Below, piece by piece: positions 63,601-64,000 of a stretch of DNA of 64,000 nucleotides (the first letter of the stretch is position 1; each line of letters begins with the position of its first letter). The stretch covers positions 20,609,759 through 20,673,758 of the forward strand of contig CAIIXF020000009.1 of NCBI GenBank assembly GCA_903813345.2, written 5' to 3'. Both the position numbers and the translations under genes were made by a program. The stretch comes from Owenia fusiformis (Eukaryota; Annelida; Polychaeta; Sabellida; Oweniidae). The notes beneath the pieces were generated by a model. It was given only the letters and a program-made list of their open reading frames with translations. It ran no database searches and was not told the origin of the DNA.

Positions 63601-63884
63601 GTTCAATCAAATCCTAAATCTATACTTTAAAGAAACCAGGGATTTTTCTATAAATTGAGTATAAAACAATGTTCATGATGTTTTGAGCATCTAGATTTTA
63701 GCATTAGGATTCGATTTAACAAAATAGAGTGAATAGAATAACCTCTATTAATGTTAGGATTTGTGAAACATAGTTGCATGTCATGCATGTTTTTGTAGCT
63801 GGCACGATCAACTGTATTTGACCCTAAAAAGAAAAACACACAAGGAGCATCAGCCAATGTGCAAAGCTATAGAACTAGTAAAGG
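48615..63884 (+). CDS. P4HA: Prolyl 4-hydroxylase alpha subunit with three duplicated exon positions; 3' end outside window
   Basis: P4HA hydroxylates X-Pro-Gly prolines of collagen-like proteins in the ER lumen as a tetramer with PDI. Exons: 48615-48814, 51515-51666, 51923-52084, 53290-53450 or 53661-53821, 55846-55897 or 57043-57094, 58403-58590, 58772-58945, then 61629-61699, 62010-62080 or 63799-63884. Exon 1 encodes a signal peptide (VALTLLIVGFIHVA) and EMFTALADVERILHVEKD, the family N-terminus. The next exons give the dimerisation region, then the TPR-like peptide-binding domain (ANDCFELGKSAY, TVLDYLSYS, QGNVRHALVLTNEL), the linker YEKLCRGED and HDVMSDSEIEVIKTLAAPR before the catalytic domain. 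One path gives ~387 codons, against ~534 residues in vertebrates; the HxD...H iron site and 2-oxoglutarate lysine lie beyond the edge. An acceptor at 48499-48500 suggests an upstream 5' UTR exon. Confidence 0.93.
51326..51460 (+). mobile_element. Short copy 3 of the GTGGTGACA-ended element
   Basis: ACTTCACCATTTCCGGTGGTG then GACATATTGCTATAATCTCC at the left, and GGCAGGTAGTGCCACTTTGC then ATGTAAATGCCTT at the right, match copies 1 and 2. It ends 54 bp before P4HA exon 2 and supplies no exon itself. Confidence 0.65.
53290..53450 (+). CDS. P4HA: P4HA peptide-binding exon, copy 4a
   Basis: 161 nt; enters in phase 1 and leaves in phase 0 (GTAAGT). It encodes ANDCFELGKSAYLNGDHYH through LDYLSYSLYL. 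It aligns residue for residue with copy 4b. Confidence 0.92.
53661..53821 (+). CDS. P4HA: P4HA peptide-binding exon, copy 4b
   Basis: 161 nt with the same phases as 4a, 210 nt downstream of it. It encodes ADECFELGRFAYNREDYYH through LDYLSYSHSM. DYYHTIMWMQQAL is closer to the vertebrate DYYHTELWMEQAL than 4a is. Joining 4a to 4b would shift the frame, so they should be mutually exclusive. Confidence 0.92.
53890..54765 (+). repeat. ~38/41-bp tandem array in the P4HA intron after exon 4b
   Basis: About 21 units of GGTGATGTGATTGTTGATCT followed by ATGTGGTAATCTGACCTAAGT. A 38-bp form lacking one GTT (GTGATTGATCTGTGTGG) is interspersed. It runs directly into the right end of the GTGGTGACA-type element (54766-54830). 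Confidence 0.93.
54766..54830 (+). mobile_element. Right end of the GTGGTGACA-type element (copy 4)
   Basis: GTTTGGCTGTTGGCATCTAT then AACAAATGGCAGGTGGTGAC and ATTTGCATGA match the right ends at 13797 and 51460. The left end is not visible, so the upstream 38/41-bp array may be the interior of this copy. Confidence 0.55.
55846..55897 (+). CDS. P4HA: P4HA peptide-binding exon, copy 5a
   Basis: 52 nt, phase 0 in and phase 1 out, encoding QGNVRHALVLTNELISL. Acceptor TTTCAG and donor GTAAGT. Confidence 0.88.
57043..57094 (+). CDS. P4HA: P4HA peptide-binding exon, copy 5b
   Basis: 52 nt with the same phases as 5a, encoding QGNVRPALKLTNEWLLL. Both copies match the vertebrate QGDLDKALLLTKKLLEL segment. 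A series join of 5a and 5b would shift the frame. Confidence 0.88.
57550..58110. other. GC-richer intron segment, possibly an unclassified insertion
   Basis: CCCGATAAATCGGGCTACGT, ACGAAGATCGTTCGCC and GAGAGCGGTGCGCCTGCGCA stand out against the AT-rich intron. No ends, target duplication or coding frame were recognised. Confidence 0.25.
59385..59955 (+). repeat. 25-bp tandem array, about 22 copies, in a P4HA intron
   Basis: Unit AGAGTTACAGAATGGCTCAC plus AGCTG. Subtypes GGCTCACAGCTG, GACTCACGGCTG and GACTCACAATTG are interleaved in a partly regular order, so there is some higher-order structure. Confidence 0.93.
60946..61020 (+). repeat. ~28-bp repeat, 3 copies
   Basis: Three consecutive copies of CATGCTTTGTGACATCATTG followed by ATGA-type spacers. 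Confidence 0.8.
61629..61699 (+). CDS. P4HA: P4HA catalytic-entry exon, copy 8a
   Basis: 71 nt, phase 0 in, phase 2 out. It encodes LNRATVQNAKTGQLETAQYR then ISK, matching vertebrate LARATVRDPKTG...YRVSK. Acceptor TTTACAG, donor GTATGA (weakest of the three). Confidence 0.9.
62010..62080 (+). CDS. P4HA: P4HA catalytic-entry exon, copy 8b
   Basis: 71 nt with the same phases as 8a, encoding LQRATARNIVTGKFEPAHYR then ISK. Acceptor TTTACAG, donor GTAAGG. It is 310 nt downstream of 8a. Confidence 0.9.
63230..63496. mobile_element. MITE with pogo/Tigger-like ends and TA target duplication
   Basis: CAGTAAAACCTGT at 63230-63242 and its exact complement ACAGGTTTTACTG at 63484-63496 are flanked on both sides by TA. 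The interior has 2.5 copies of a ~100-bp unit with GGAACACTTCAGAGTCCCAT and GAAGAATGTATAGT. It sits between alternative exons 8b and 8c. Confidence 0.85.
63799..63884 (+). CDS. P4HA: P4HA catalytic-entry exon, copy 8c (longer)
   Basis: 86 nt with the same phases as 8a and 8b, encoding LARSTVFDPKKKNTQGASAN then VQSYRTSKG. It is five codons longer in the loop between the conserved DPK and YR/SK parts. Its LAR and DPK are closest to vertebrate LARATVRDPKTG. Acceptor TTGTAG, donor GTAAAT. Further copies may lie beyond the window. Confidence 0.85.
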
Positions 63885-64000
63885 GTAAATGAGAATGTGA
63901 CACTCTCGTGTTTATCAGGTTTCTGAAAATCGCAATTTTCTGTTGCACTTTGAAGTAAATCAACAAAAAAATTGTCATTCACAAATAAGGTTTCTGGAAC

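Overview
The window is animal nuclear DNA. It is AT-rich, with short exons separated by GT-AG introns of about 0.2 to 4 kb and many mini- and microsatellites. The transposons include Helentron-type, foldback, MITE and LINE copies. Gene content (SNX14, a sirtuin, a CRADD-like CARD-death adaptor, prolyl 4-hydroxylase alpha, C-type lectin/PAN proteins) and the HINE-like repeats with internal tandem arrays suggest a marine invertebrate, perhaps a lophotrochozoan such as a bivalve. That placement is inference; no species marker is visible.

Layout. (1) 332-15383, + strand: the last 18 coding exons of sorting nexin 14 (RGS, PX, Nexin_C; upstream exons lie outside the window). Its largest intron carries a 36-bp minisatellite split by an 800-bp Helentron-type element. 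(2) 16.2-20.9 kb: intergenic repeats, including a ~107-bp satellite. (3) 20952-27188 and 27728-33654, - strand: two tandem paralogous secreted proteins. Gene A is signal peptide, C-type lectin domain (CTLD), VHL beta-like domain, CTLD, PAN; gene B lacks the VHL-like exon. A young 5'-truncated LINE with a 12-bp target-site duplication sits in an intron of gene A, and a 944-bp near-palindrome in an intron of gene B. (4) 35963-39466, +: a divergent class IV (SIRT6/7-type) sirtuin with an apparent 1-nt frameshift. (5) 41405-41994: a 37-bp tandem array. (6) 44681-45530, -: a two-exon CARD plus death-domain adaptor. (7) 48615 to the right edge, +: prolyl 4-hydroxylase alpha subunit, cut before its iron-binding core.

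The most striking signal is in the prolyl 4-hydroxylase gene. Three separate exon positions are tandemly duplicated (2, 2 and 3 copies). At each position every copy has the same phases, and those phases break the reading frame if two copies are joined. This predicts mutually exclusive splicing and up to 12 isoforms that differ in the peptide-binding domain and at the entry to the catalytic domain.

All exon models were built by hand from splice sites, phase and family resemblance. Summed coding lengths are divisible by three for SNX14 (648 codons plus stop), lectin A (462), lectin B (354) and the CARD-death gene (195), which supports those models. The sirtuin sum is one base short, which is how its frameshift shows.
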